DNA of 34,847 nucleotides. Source: an uncultured Saprospiraceae bacterium (lineage in GTDB: Bacteria; Bacteroidota; Bacteroidia; Chitinophagales; Saprospiraceae). The notes under the pieces were generated by a model. It did not search any database, had not been told where the DNA came from, and saw only the letters and a program-made list of their open reading frames with translations. This document shows positions 7,646 through 15,802 of this stretch, piece by piece (the first letter of the stretch is position 1; every line of letters begins with the position of its first letter). The stretch is taken from the NCBI GenBank assembly GCA_938015415.1, contig CALLPK010000001.1, positions 1 to 34,847 on the forward strand, read 5' to 3'. The position numbers and the translations under genes were made by a program.

Positions 7646-9445
7646 TTGACAACCAAAGATTACCAAACACTTGCTCCTTCTATTCCGCGTCAGCCCGGAG
7701 TGTATCGTTTTATCAATAAGGAAGATACCATTCTTTACGTAGGGAAAGCCAAGGATCTGAAAAGTCGGTTGTCCTCTTACTTTGGTCAGCGTAAAGATCG
7801 GGTACGGAAAACAAAGGTCATGGTAAAAAATGCCCACCGGATCGAATTTACCGTCGTGGATTCCGAGGCGGATGCACTCCTGCTGGAAGCAACGTTGATT
7901 AAAAAACACCAGCCGCGTTACAACGTTGCGCTCAAGGACGGGAAAACTTATACTTATCTGGTGATCAAAAATGAACGTTTTCCAAGGGTCTTTTTGACGA
8001 GACGACTTATCCGGGACGGCTCTACTTATTTTGGGCCCTATACTTCCAAAAATCGGATTAAGATTATTCTGGATCTTATCAAAGAATTATTTCCATTACG
8101 TACTTGTAATTTTAATTTGTCGTCCCAAAATATTGAGGCAGGAAAATTTAGGGTATGCTTAGAATACCACATCAAAAACTGTCTGGGACCCTGTGAAAAT
8201 TTAGAATCAGAAGAAAGTTATAATAAGAAAATAGAGCAAATTAAAAATATGCTCAAAGGTAATTTTGCGGCCGTAAAAAATCATTTTAAAGAAGAAATGA
8301 TCAGTCTGGCCGAGAACATGGAATTTGAAAAAGCAGCACAAATTAAAGACAAGCTGAAGGCGTTTGATAATTACCAGGGTAAATCTACCATGGTAAGCCC
8401 AACCCTGAGAGATATTGATATTTTTTCTATTACCGACGATGAAAAACTGGCATTTGTAAATTATATCAAAGTGCTCAACGGGGTAGTGGTCAATACGTAT
8501 ACTCAGGAATTAGTCAAAAATCTGGACGATGATATTATCGAATTACTCGAATATACTATTGTTCAGCTACGAGATAAATTCAATAGTATTGCTCCGGAGA
8601 TTGTTGTTCCTTTTGAAGTGACGCCCCCGGCTAATGATATCATGGTGACGATTCCTAAGATTGGTGACAAAAGAAAATTGCTTGACCTATCTGAGAAAAA
8701 TGGAAAGTATTTTATGTTCCAGCGGAAGAAAGAAGACCTGAACAGGATGAACAAGCAAACGCCCGCCGAGCGAATTTTACGGACGCTAAAAGCCGATCTA
8801 CAGATGGACGATTTGCCATTGCACATCGAATGCTTTGACAACTCCAACATGGGAGGATCTTTTCCCGTTGCCTCTTGTGTCGTTTTTAAAAATGCCAAGC
8901 CTTCTAAAAAAGATTATCGTCATTTTAATATAAAAACAGTAGTCGGACCAGATGATTTTGCATCTATGACTGAAGTCGTCCATCGTCGATATCGTCGACT
9001 ATTAGATGAAGACCAGCCGCTACCCCAACTCATTATTATTGATGGCGGAAAAGGACAGGTGAGTGCCGCTTTAGAAAGCCTAAAAATTTTAGGATTGGAA
9101 AAGAAAATTACCATGATTGGGGTTGCAAAAAGGTTGGAAGAAATTTTCTTTCCGGAAGACCCTATTCCTTTATACATTGACAAAAGATCTGAATCGCTTA
9201 AATTGATCCAACAACTACGAAATGAGGCTCATCGCTTCGCTATTACTTTTCATAGACTTAAACGTTCCCAGAATTTCACCTCCACAGAGCTTACCAATAT
9301 TCCTGGAATTGGAGAAAAAACGGCCGCCAAATTATTACAGAAATTTGGTTCTGTCAAAAAAATAAAATTAGCTACTTATACTGATTTAGAGGCCGTTGTC
9401 GGACCAGGAAGTGCAAAAAAAGTTAGTACTTATTTTAATAATTAG
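7646..9445 (+). CDS. uvrC: UvrABC excinuclease subunit C
   Basis: UvrC makes both incisions around a bulky DNA lesion in nucleotide excision repair, in complex with UvrB. All four parts are present in the 599-aa protein: the GIY-YIG nuclease (GVY at 18-20, YVG at 31-33, Arg41, Glu81), the UVR motif that contacts UvrB (EKAAQIKDKLKAF, about 225-237), the RNase H-like nuclease (HIECFDNSNMGG near 393 and IIDGGKGQ near 468), and the tandem helix-hairpin-helix (NIPGIGEKTAAKLLQKFG, about 551-568). Length is normal. The start is a TTG at 7646; the only in-frame ATG upstream (7610) runs into a TAA at 7634, so the TTG choice is well supported. It lies 70 bases after parC on the same strand. Confidence 0.95.
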   Translation: MTTKDYQTLAPSIPRQPGVYRFINKEDTILYVGKAKDLKSRLSSYFGQRKDRVRKTKVMVKNAHRIEFTVVDSEADALLLEATLIKKHQPRYNVALKDGKTYTYLVIKNERFPRVFLTRRLIRDGSTYFGPYTSKNRIKIILDLIKELFPLRTCNFNLSSQNIEAGKFRVCLEYHIKNCLGPCENLESEESYNKKIEQIKNMLKGNFAAVKNHFKEEMISLAENMEFEKAAQIKDKLKAFDNYQGKSTMVSPTLRDIDIFSITDDEKLAFVNYIKVLNGVVVNTYTQELVKNLDDDIIELLEYTIVQLRDKFNSIAPEIVVPFEVTPPANDIMVTIPKIGDKRKLLDLSEKNGKYFMFQRKKEDLNRMNKQTPAERILRTLKADLQMDDLPLHIECFDNSNMGGSFPVASCVVFKNAKPSKKDYRHFNIKTVVGPDDFASMTEVVHRRYRRLLDEDQPLPQLIIIDGGKGQVSAALESLKILGLEKKITMIGVAKRLEEIFFPEDPIPLYIDKRSESLKLIQQLRNEAHRFAITFHRLKRSQNFTSTELTNIPGIGEKTAAKLLQKFGSVKKIKLATYTDLEAVVGPGSAKKVSTYFNN

Positions 9446-9517
9446 ATATTTTAATAATTAGAAATTATTATATATTTTTAGGTTGCTTAAGTGACAAAAT
9501 ACACATTTTTTTGTCTT

Positions 9518-9550
9518 AAAAAGGTAAAAAACCCTTTCAGATACCTTTTT
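9518..9550. terminator. Terminator downstream of uvrC
   Basis: AAAAAGGTA at 9518-9526 pairs with TACCTTTTT at 9542-9550, 73 bases after the uvrC stop. A-run and T-run flanks allow function on both strands. Confidence 0.65.
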
Positions 9551-9605
9551 CTCCCCAAATATTAGAGATACAACTTACCAAAGAAATAGAAAGTTTTAAG
9601 TGATG

Positions 9606-9632
9606 AAGCGGTCTAATACCGCTTTATTTTTT
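9606..9632 (+). terminator. Second terminator-like hairpin in the uvrC downstream gap
   Basis: AAGCGGT at 9606-9612 pairs with ACCGCTT at 9618-9624 around a 5-base loop, followed by TATTTTTTCC. It stands only 56 bases after the first terminator, with no frame between them, so it may end a short RNA or be a backup terminator. The rest of the 373-base gap (9446-9818) is AT-rich leader with the structured element at 9744-9780. Confidence 0.5.
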
Positions 9633-9743
9633 CCGTTCCAAAAACAACTGGTTAAATAACTTTTTTGAAAAAGTATTTTCTTTTTCAAGCCATTGCCAGT
9701 TTAGTGATTTGTTCCAAATACTGATTTATTAAATTGATTTTTA

Positions 9744-9780
9744 AACTGTATTCTTCCCTCGGAAGAAAGGCTATACAGTT
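9744..9780 (+). promoter_or_regulatory. Bulged hairpin in the leader of the T9SS protein gene
   Basis: Outer arms AACTGTA (9744-9750) and TACAGTT (9774-9780) stack directly on inner arms TTCTTCC (9751-9757) and GGAAGAA (9761-9767) with loop CTC. The only interruption is a 6-base bulge, AGGCTA, on the 3' side. The 14 bp are perfect. It ends 38 bases before the ATG at 9819. No T-run follows immediately, so a regulatory or protein-binding leader structure is more likely than a terminator. Confidence 0.5.
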
Positions 9781-9818
9781 CTATTTTAATATTTTTTAAT
9801 CATTAAATTTTTTAAATC

Positions 9819-10597
9819 ATGAGAAGAATAAATTACTATTTTTCATTTTTTTGCTGTCTGTTGCTCTGGCAATTTACGGCAATCGCTGGAGCTAATCCCG
9901 AATTTACGACGGAGACTCCTGTAAATTGTGTAGATAATAATACTGGGGATCTAGTGAAAACCAATTCAAGCGAAGATGTAGTCACTTGTGAAGGTACCCA
10001 ACTAGCATACTGGAGTCTTGATGCTTGCGAGTCATTCCTACACAGCAAAGTGATTATTTGTACTTTGATGCAGTGAAAAGTGATCGTGGGGTGTCAATGA
10101 ATTGGGTAACCAATACAGATTACAAGAATGATTATTTTGAGGTAGAATATTCCAGAGATGGAATCAACTTTGAATTGTTAGAAGAAGTAATCAGTATTAG
10201 CGATTCTCGAAATTATATGAACTATCAAAGTAGAGATGAGCACGCGGCCGAAGGAATCAATTACTACCGAGTAAAGCAAATTTATGGAGACGGAGGTTAC
10301 CGATATTCTGAAGTGAAAGAAGTTTCATTTGATTTGAATCTGAAAGACTTCACGGTTTATCCTAATCCAGCACTGGACGAGATCAATCTAAGCTTAGGTG
10401 CTTACGAAGGCTTGTCTGCAGAGATTATGATCAGCAATAGTTTAGGACAGCTAATGCAGTCTCGTTCTATTGATGTATTGACGGATGAGGTGGTAAGATT
10501 CGGGATGCCAAACTATCAGCCTGGTGTTTACACCGTAAGAATCAAGCTAGATGGTAAGCGTCAAATGACAAAAATGTTTGTGATCAGTAGATTGTAA
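9819..10597 (+). pseudogene. Secreted T9SS-sorted protein gene split by a frameshift
   Basis: The first frame (9819-10076, 85 aa) begins with a signal peptide (YYFSFFCCLLLWQFTAIAGA) and a Thr/Asn-rich mature start. The second frame continues from about 10022 to the TAA at 10595-10597. It holds a beta-sandwich segment typical of these proteins (WVTNTDYKNDYFEVEYSRDG, then INYYRVKQIYGDGG) and a C-terminal type A sorting domain (FTVYPNPALDEINL, then GVYTVRIKLDG and a basic end). The two frames overlap by 55 bases and differ by one base (-1). Only a joined product of about 259 aa would have both the Sec signal and the sorting domain needed for export through the outer membrane, so one indel, real or from assembly, splits the gene. 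No classical slippery heptamer is visible in the overlap. The function of the passenger part is unknown; it is too short for an enzyme. Confidence 0.75.
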
Positions 10598-10630
10598 ATA
10601 TGAGATCATTTGAATATCTCTAAAAAATAA

Positions 10631-10666
10631 GAGGCTACTTGAGTAATCGAGTAGCCTCTTTTTTTT
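10631..10666. terminator. Strong terminator after the T9SS gene, probably bidirectional
   Basis: GAGGCTACTTGA (10631-10642) pairs with TCGAGTAGCCTC (10647-10658; one G-T pair) around loop GTAA, followed by eight T residues. An A-rich flank on the left lets it also serve the converging TPR gene, which ends at 10699. Confidence 0.9.
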
Positions 10667-10698
10667 AACAACTCCTATCTTTCAATAAATATTATTAA

Positions 10699-12414
10699 CT
10701 ACAGCTGGCGGCTACGAATTTTTTCTTGTAGTCCTTCGTCCTTGCCTCCTTTTTTCTCCAGTGCTTTCTGCCATTCGATAATAGCCGCTTCCGTTTTTCC
10801 AATTTGAAAAAGAATATCACCATAATGCTCAAGTATGCTAGGATTGGAATCGCCGCCATTATCAATAGCTTTTATCAACCATTCGCGCGCGCTTTCGTAT
10901 TCCTTCATTTGGTATAAAATCCAGCCATAAGTATCTTGAAATTGTGCTTGATTGGGATGAAGTTCATTGGCGAGAGCAGACATTTTTTTGGCCTTTTCTA
11001 ATTGTACACCACGGTTCGCAAGATAATAACTGTAGTTATTAAGTAGGTTAAAATCTTTTGGGTTGAGTTGTAAAGCTTTGTCCATATTAGTGTCAGACAA
11101 AGTATGTTTATTTATTCGGTGGTATAATCCACCAAGTCGTGCGTACAAGTCAAATTGTAATCGGGGATTTTTGCGTGCCATCAGCAATGCCTGTTGGTAA
11201 GAGCTAATCGCCGCCTGATCCTTTTGTTTAAAGTCCAAAGCCACGCCATTAAAATAATACGCTGCTGCCTGATTAGGAAACAAATCAATTGCTTCGTTAG
11301 AAATAGTTAGTAACGTATCGTAGCTGTTTGTCTCCAGATTGATATACATAATCTGATCATAAATACTATAGATCGTATTGTTCAACGTACGAGCTTTTAG
11401 ATATTTTTTTAAAGCTTGCCTTTTTCGTCCGGAGTAATAGAGCAAGTCACCCGACACGGAGTAAGCCTTGGCTTCGGTGGGATGCTGCTCTTCCAAAATA
11501 TTGGCCAATTGCAGCGTCGCATTCATGATAGGTTCGTTGGGCGTATCGACTGCTTGACGAATGTACGGAAGAATTTCTTTGATCTTCATATCAATATCAA
11601 CGTCCGGTTTCGCGAAGACGGATTGAAGGCTATTTAAATAACTCACATCATCTCCCGCCACTTTCTGTCGGTCGGCCAGTGCAATACTTGCCTTTGCATC
11701 ATTTGGATCAATTTCTAAAATCTCTTCGTAAATCTTTATGGCGTTTTCTTCATCTTCAAGTTGTCGGTATAAAGAAGCCAGCAGGTGATGATACTCAACG
11801 TTGTAAGGGTCCGATTTGATCAGCAGTTGATAGGTTTCAATTGCTTTTCCGGGTTGTCCAATTCCAAGGTATAACGAATGTTTTTTTCGAGAAATTTCTT
11901 CTGAAATACCGATGCGTTGTTCTAGCATAGAGTAGACCTCAATTGCTTTTTCCGGTTGATTGGCTTTCATCAGTAAAAAGGCCCATTTGATATAATAATA
12001 TTCATTATAAGGTGATTCGCTGACGAGTTTTTCAAAAATCTTTGCACCGTCTTTATATTTACCCTTACGGTCAAACAAGTCGGCTAAAAACATCTGGTAC
12101 CACGGATTTTGTGAGTCTCCGGCGATGGCCATTTTTATACTAGCCATCGCTTTGTCCAGGTTGTCGAGGACATCATAAAGTCGGGCCAATTCATAGGCCG
12201 CGGCGTGGTTATTTTTATCCCGCTTGAGTACTTCTTTAAATAGATAAGCCGCATTTTCGTAATTACCCAACACTTTTTCACGGGAGGCATCAATAAAGAT
12301 TTTTTCCGTTTCTACCTGTTCTTCTGTAGGTCGCGGTTGTGCGGACAGAGAAAGGGTAGCGCCTGCAAGCAGACTGATGGTTAGGAACAAACTAAAAAAG
12401 CGACGAATAATCAT
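10699..12414 (-). CDS. Exported tetratricopeptide-repeat protein
   Basis: The 571-aa protein has a signal peptide (FFSLFLTISLLAGATLSLSA, cleavage before QPRPTEE) and then TPR units nearly end to end: examples are GNYENAAYLFKEVLKRDKNN (about 50-70), GKYKDGAKIFEKLVSESPYN (about 117-136), DEENAIKIYEEILEIDPNDA (about 221-240) and a C-terminal group with KEYESARE and GKTEAAIIEWQKALEK. TPR arrays are protein-binding scaffolds; in the periplasm of Bacteroidota they often serve envelope assembly or gliding/secretion machines, but the partner here is unknown. The start ATG overlaps the stop of the nucleotidyltransferase gene as ATGA, indicating translational coupling in one operon. Confidence 0.88.
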   Translation of the reverse strand: MIIRRFFSLFLTISLLAGATLSLSAQPRPTEEQVETEKIFIDASREKVLGNYENAAYLFKEVLKRDKNNHAAAYELARLYDVLDNLDKAMASIKMAIAGDSQNPWYQMFLADLFDRKGKYKDGAKIFEKLVSESPYNEYYYIKWAFLLMKANQPEKAIEVYSMLEQRIGISEEISRKKHSLYLGIGQPGKAIETYQLLIKSDPYNVEYHHLLASLYRQLEDEENAIKIYEEILEIDPNDAKASIALADRQKVAGDDVSYLNSLQSVFAKPDVDIDMKIKEILPYIRQAVDTPNEPIMNATLQLANILEEQHPTEAKAYSVSGDLLYYSGRKRQALKKYLKARTLNNTIYSIYDQIMYINLETNSYDTLLTISNEAIDLFPNQAAAYYFNGVALDFKQKDQAAISSYQQALLMARKNPRLQFDLYARLGGLYHRINKHTLSDTNMDKALQLNPKDFNLLNNYSYYLANRGVQLEKAKKMSALANELHPNQAQFQDTYGWILYQMKEYESAREWLIKAIDNGGDSNPSILEHYGDILFQIGKTEAAIIEWQKALEKKGGKDEGLQEKIRSRQL

Positions 12415-13415
12415 ATTATGTATTTTGAAAAATCACCCAGACTGAGTTCAGATGGTTTTCCTTCGTAATCAACCTTATTACCCAGCATAGAATTACTCAT
12501 ATTGGCATTGGTTACGGTGCTGTCTTCTTGAATAATACTGTTATTAATAACGGAACTATCAACTGTGGAATTGTTCCCGATGGAAGTATGCGGTCCAATG
12601 ACCGAATTTTTGACGACGGTATTTTTACCAATAAAGCAGGGAGGTAAAATTACGGCATTTTCAACGGTTGCACTAGGATCAATGTGATTTTCGGTACCCA
12701 TAAAGGTTAACATCCGTTGATTTGTGTATACAACGGCATCTTTATTCCCACAATCCAGCCATTCGTCAATCTTTCCCGGACGGAATTTCAGTCCTTTCGC
12801 CTTCATATTTTCGAGGGCACTAGTTAGCTGATATTCCCCTTTATCTTTGATCTCGTTGTCAATTACATACTGTAATTCATTTCTAAGCATTTCTCCATCT
12901 CGGAAGTAATAGATTCCTACAATCGCCAGATCGGACACAAAAACGGGCGATTTTTCCACAAAATCGGTAATTACCTGATTACTATCCACTTTTACGACCC
13001 CAAATGCAGAAGGATCTTCTACTTTTTGCACCCAAATCACCCCATCCTCCTGGGGGTCAAAGTCAAAACTGGCACTAAAAAGTGTATCAGAGAAGGCTAC
13101 GAAGCAGTTGCCCGAAAGGCTTTCTTTGGCACAAAGAATCGCGTGGGCGGTACCTAGCGGCTCGTGTTGTTGATAAACACTTCCTTTTGCCCCTAACGAA
13201 GCGGCAATATCCATTAGTTGCTGTGGAACTTCAGGCCCGAAATCACCGATAATAAAGGCAATTTCGTCTACTTTACCGGGATATCCTTTCGTAAGATCCT
13301 CCACTAATCTTTGTACCATTGGTTTTCCGGCAATCTTTACTAGTGGTTTTGGGGTAGTTAGGGTGTGTGGTCTGAGTCGAGAACCACGTCCAGCCATTGG
13401 AATAATAATCTTCAT
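12411..13415 (-). CDS. Sugar-phosphate nucleotidyltransferase with left-handed beta-helix tail
   Basis: The 334-aa enzyme activates a sugar 1-phosphate with a nucleoside triphosphate for polysaccharide or glycoconjugate synthesis. The N-terminal Rossmann-like domain (1-235) starts with the nucleotide-binding signature MAGRGSRLRPHTLTTPKPLV (residues 7-26) and has QQHEPLGTAHAI near 82 and a metal-site region FSDTLF near 108. From about 245 the sequence turns into hexapeptide repeats (PSATVENAVILPP, then NTVVKNSVIGPHTSIGN, then TVDSSVINNSIIQ), a left-handed beta-helix as in GlmU-type and mannose/glucose-1-phosphate transferases. The exact sugar and nucleotide cannot be fixed from sequence; dTDP-glucose- or GDP/UDP-type activity are all possible. 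It overlaps the TPR gene by 4 bases. Confidence 0.88.
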   Translation of the reverse strand: MKIIIPMAGRGSRLRPHTLTTPKPLVKIAGKPMVQRLVEDLTKGYPGKVDEIAFIIGDFGPEVPQQLMDIAASLGAKGSVYQQHEPLGTAHAILCAKESLSGNCFVAFSDTLFSASFDFDPQEDGVIWVQKVEDPSAFGVVKVDSNQVITDFVEKSPVFVSDLAIVGIYYFRDGEMLRNELQYVIDNEIKDKGEYQLTSALENMKAKGLKFRPGKIDEWLDCGNKDAVVYTNQRMLTFMGTENHIDPSATVENAVILPPCFIGKNTVVKNSVIGPHTSIGNNSTVDSSVINNSIIQEDSTVTNANMSNSMLGNKVDYEGKPSELSLGDFSKYII

Positions 13416-13577
13416 TTTTAAGAATTGTGTGTTTTTTTTAAAAAAGTGCCGGGTAGTGGTTACTACTGGCGGATATACAGGAGATAGTTACGTAAAATTA
13501 CGAATTTGGTTATAAGTACTTGGACAAAAGTATATTTAGATAAAATTGATAAGGCTGTACTTTCCTTCTTTTAACAT

Positions 13578-13618
13578 AAAAATAACCCTGACGCATCATT
13601 TGAGTCAGGGTTATTTTT
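13578..13618. terminator. Strong bidirectional terminator after pyk
   Basis: A perfect 15-bp stem: AAAAATAACCCTGAC at 13578-13592 with GTCAGGGTTATTTTT at 13604-13618, 11-base loop. It lies 24 bases after the pyk stop on the minus strand and separates pyk from the nucleotidyltransferase gene. Confidence 0.92.
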
Positions 13619-13641
13619 TAATAAATTCCAATAGTAGGGTT

Positions 13642-15075
13642 TTATTCCACCACCGTTACTTTAAACATATTGGTTCGGTGCCTACGTTTGATGGGCATAC
13701 TTCCAATATTGACCACTACATCATCTACTTTTACGATTTCGTTGGTTTTTAGAATTTCATTTACATCGTGGATGGTCTCATCCGTGGTCGTAAATTTGTC
13801 ATAATAAAAACATTTGACTCCCCAAGCCAAGTTGAGGGTAGAAAGCATATGTGCTTTCTCAGAAAAAATATAAATTTTGGCATCTGGTCGGTAACTGGAT
13901 ACTTTAAATGCGGTGTATCCCGAGCTGGTCATTCCGATAATTGCTTTAGACTCAATCTCTTCTGCCGTTTTGGCAGCACTAAAGCAAACAGAATCGGAAA
14001 TAAACGTTCTGGATTTTTTACTTGGCTTTGGTCTGCGACCTTTTATACTATATGTTTTTTCGGCTTCTTCGATAATTCTGTTCATCGCTTCTACTACCTT
14101 AACGGGGTGCACACCGACGGAAGTTTCTCCACTCAACATTACCGCATCTGCTCCGTCCAACACCGCATTGGCTACATCGGTAATCTCCGCACGAGTCGGA
14201 ATGGGTTGTGTAATCATACTATCCATCATGTGGGTAGCCACAATGACGGGGCGGGCATATTGGAGGCAACGGTTGATAATATGTTTTTGCAGAATAGGAA
14301 GTTTTTCAATCGGCATTTCGACCCCCAAATCTCCACGGGCGACCATAATACCATTAGACGCTTTGATAATCTTATCTAGTTTTTCGATGGCTTCCGGCTT
14401 TTCAATTTTTGCCATTACCTTAGCTGGATGATTGGCAGCAGTTAGTCGAGCCTGTAAGTCTTTTATATCTTTGGCTGATCGCACAAAAGAAAGAGCGATC
14501 CAATGCACCGGTAAAGTAAGGATATATGCCAGGTCAATCTCATCTTTTTCCGTTAGAGAGGGAAGCGAAATCTTCGTATTGGGTAGATTAACTCCTTTGT
14601 TAGAAGATAATTTACCACCAAAAAGTACCTTTAATTTTACCTCGTCCTTTTTATTGGTACTAATGACTTCCAGCATTAATTTTCCGTCGTCGATCATCAC
14701 TTTTTCGCCGACTTGCACATCCTGGGGGAACTGCTGGTAACTCATATAAATTTTTTCCATCGTGCCCAGACAATCTTTATTCACAAAGGTCAAAACATCT
14801 CCTTTTTTTAGCATCAGGCTGTCATCCTTGATCTTTCCAACTCTTAATTTAGGGCCTTGTAAATCCGCCAGAATACTAAGGTGATAGTTGTATTTTTCGT
14901 TAATATAGACCAAATGGTCAATGACTTTTTTGTGATCACTATGCTTACCGTGTGAAAAATTAAGTCGAAAACAGTCCACTCCAGCATTGGCGAGTGCTAA
15001 TAAATTTTCGTAAGAACTACAAGCAGGGCCGACGGTGGCCACAATTTTGGTGTTTTGATGATCTATTCTTTTCAT
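13642..15075 (-). CDS. pyk: Pyruvate kinase
   Basis: Pyruvate kinase makes pyruvate and ATP from phosphoenolpyruvate and ADP, the last step of glycolysis. With the start at 15075 the protein is 477 aa (MKRIDHQNTKIVATVGPACS), normal for the family; a longer frame from 15135 would add 20 hydrophobic residues that family members lack. Catalytic landmarks: the FRLNFSHG loop (36-43, Arg37), K223 and E225 in MAKIEKPEA, D249 in MVARGDLGVEMP, and the ATHMMDSM and SGETSVG segments of the TIM barrel. The B domain (about 72-170) and C-terminal domain (from about 335) are complete. It is monocistronic between its own terminator and the divergent acpP promoter region. Confidence 0.96.
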   Translation of the reverse strand: MKRIDHQNTKIVATVGPACSSYENLLALANAGVDCFRLNFSHGKHSDHKKVIDHLVYINEKYNYHLSILADLQGPKLRVGKIKDDSLMLKKGDVLTFVNKDCLGTMEKIYMSYQQFPQDVQVGEKVMIDDGKLMLEVISTNKKDEVKLKVLFGGKLSSNKGVNLPNTKISLPSLTEKDEIDLAYILTLPVHWIALSFVRSAKDIKDLQARLTAANHPAKVMAKIEKPEAIEKLDKIIKASNGIMVARGDLGVEMPIEKLPILQKHIINRCLQYARPVIVATHMMDSMITQPIPTRAEITDVANAVLDGADAVMLSGETSVGVHPVKVVEAMNRIIEEAEKTYSIKGRRPKPSKKSRTFISDSVCFSAAKTAEEIESKAIIGMTSSGYTAFKVSSYRPDAKIYIFSEKAHMLSTLNLAWGVKCFYYDKFTTTDETIHDVNEILKTNEIVKVDDVVVNIGSMPIKRRHRTNMFKVTVVE

Positions 15076-15392
15076 AAAAAAAATTAAAAAAGGTGATGCT
15101 AAAAAGTATTTCAAGGGAGAGTTAGTATGTGTCAAATCCTTATTTTAAGGGTAAAAAGACTTATAACTCACGGAAAACTTGGCTAATATACAACAATGTC
15201 TCTATAATTAGCCATCTATTATAAAGTATTAGTGTGTTTATTACAATAAATAGCTTGGAATAAAGCTATTAAAGGTAGAAATGAACATTTTTACCCTCAA
15301 AATGTATTTAAAAGTATTATTCACATTGGATTAGTAGTGCAAAAAATAGGAGAAAACTTTGGTTATCATCGTTCTTATAGCTTACTTTGCAC

Positions 15393-15400
15393 TACTTTTG
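15393..15400 (+). promoter_or_regulatory. -7 promoter element of acpP
   Basis: TACTTTTG matches TAnnTTTG exactly, 27 bases before the acpP ATG, giving a leader of about 20 bases. I see no convincing -33 TTTG at the usual distance. The remaining part of the 292-base pyk-acpP gap (15136-15392) is AT-rich and holds nothing else I recognise. Confidence 0.4.
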
Positions 15401-15427
15401 GAATTTAACAAACTAGAAATTATTATT

Positions 15428-15667
15428 ATGTCAAACATTGCTGAAAGAGTAAACAAGATCATCGTCGATAAATTAGGCGTCGATGAATCAGAAATCACGC
15501 AAGAGGCTAGCTTTACCAACGATCTGGGAGCAGACTCACTTGATACGGTTGAATTAATCATGGAATTTGAAAAAGAATTTGATATTTCTATTCCTGATGA
15601 GCAAGCGGAAAACATTACAACGGTCGGTCAGGCAGTAGAATACCTGCAGTCTCAGATTCAGGAATAA
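15428..15667 (+). CDS. acpP: Acyl carrier protein
   Basis: The 79-aa acidic protein carries growing fatty acyl chains on a 4'-phosphopantetheine arm attached to Ser37 in the [12 protein letters not shown] motif (34-45). The sequence [18 protein letters not shown] at the N-terminus is typical; a longer in-frame start at 15359 would add 23 hydrophobic residues never found in ACPs and is rejected. It leads acpP-fabF-rnc, an arrangement common across bacteria. A stable hairpin follows in the 135-base gap before fabF and may help keep acpP expression above that of fabF. Confidence 0.97.
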   Translation: MSNIAERVNKIIVDKLGVDESEITQEASFTNDLGADSLDTVELIMEFEKEFDISIPDEQAENITTVGQAVEYLQSQIQE

Positions 15668-15696
15668 GCCAGACCTTTTACACTGAAATTGAAATA

Positions 15697-15730
15697 GCGG
15701 AAAATGGATCTTAGGATCCGTATTTTCTGC
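15697..15730 (+). promoter_or_regulatory. Stable hairpin between acpP and fabF (attenuator or processing site)
   Basis: Arms GCGGAAAAT plus GGATC (15697-15710) pair with GATCC (15715-15719) and ATTTTCTGC (15722-15730), with a two-base bulge (15720-15721), one G-T pair and loop TTAG. That is 14 bp. The bases after it (GTGATTTAACC) are not T-rich, so it is not a classical terminator; partial termination, RNA processing or stabilisation of the acpP 3' end are the options. Confidence 0.5.
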
Positions 15731-15802
15731 GTGATTTAACCATCATACTGCAGATTAGAGGATGAGTATTCATTCTCTAATTTGTTGTTTTATACCAAAT
15801 TT

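Noticed and set aside
10022-10076. Programmed -1 frameshifting in the T9SS gene
   Set aside because: No X-XXY-YYZ heptamer or downstream structure in the overlap; an indel is simpler.
13768-14740. Long plus-strand frames opposite pyruvate kinase (up to 203 aa)
   Set aside because: Antisense shadows of pyk; no domain character and no leader signals.
15076-15135. 20-residue N-terminal extension of pyruvate kinase
   Set aside because: Hydrophobic extension not found in the family; the MKRIDHQNTKIVATVGPA start at 15075 aligns with normal N-termini.
15359-15427. 23-residue extension of acyl carrier protein
   Set aside because: It overlaps the likely promoter element at 15393-15400 and ACPs begin at MSNIAERV.
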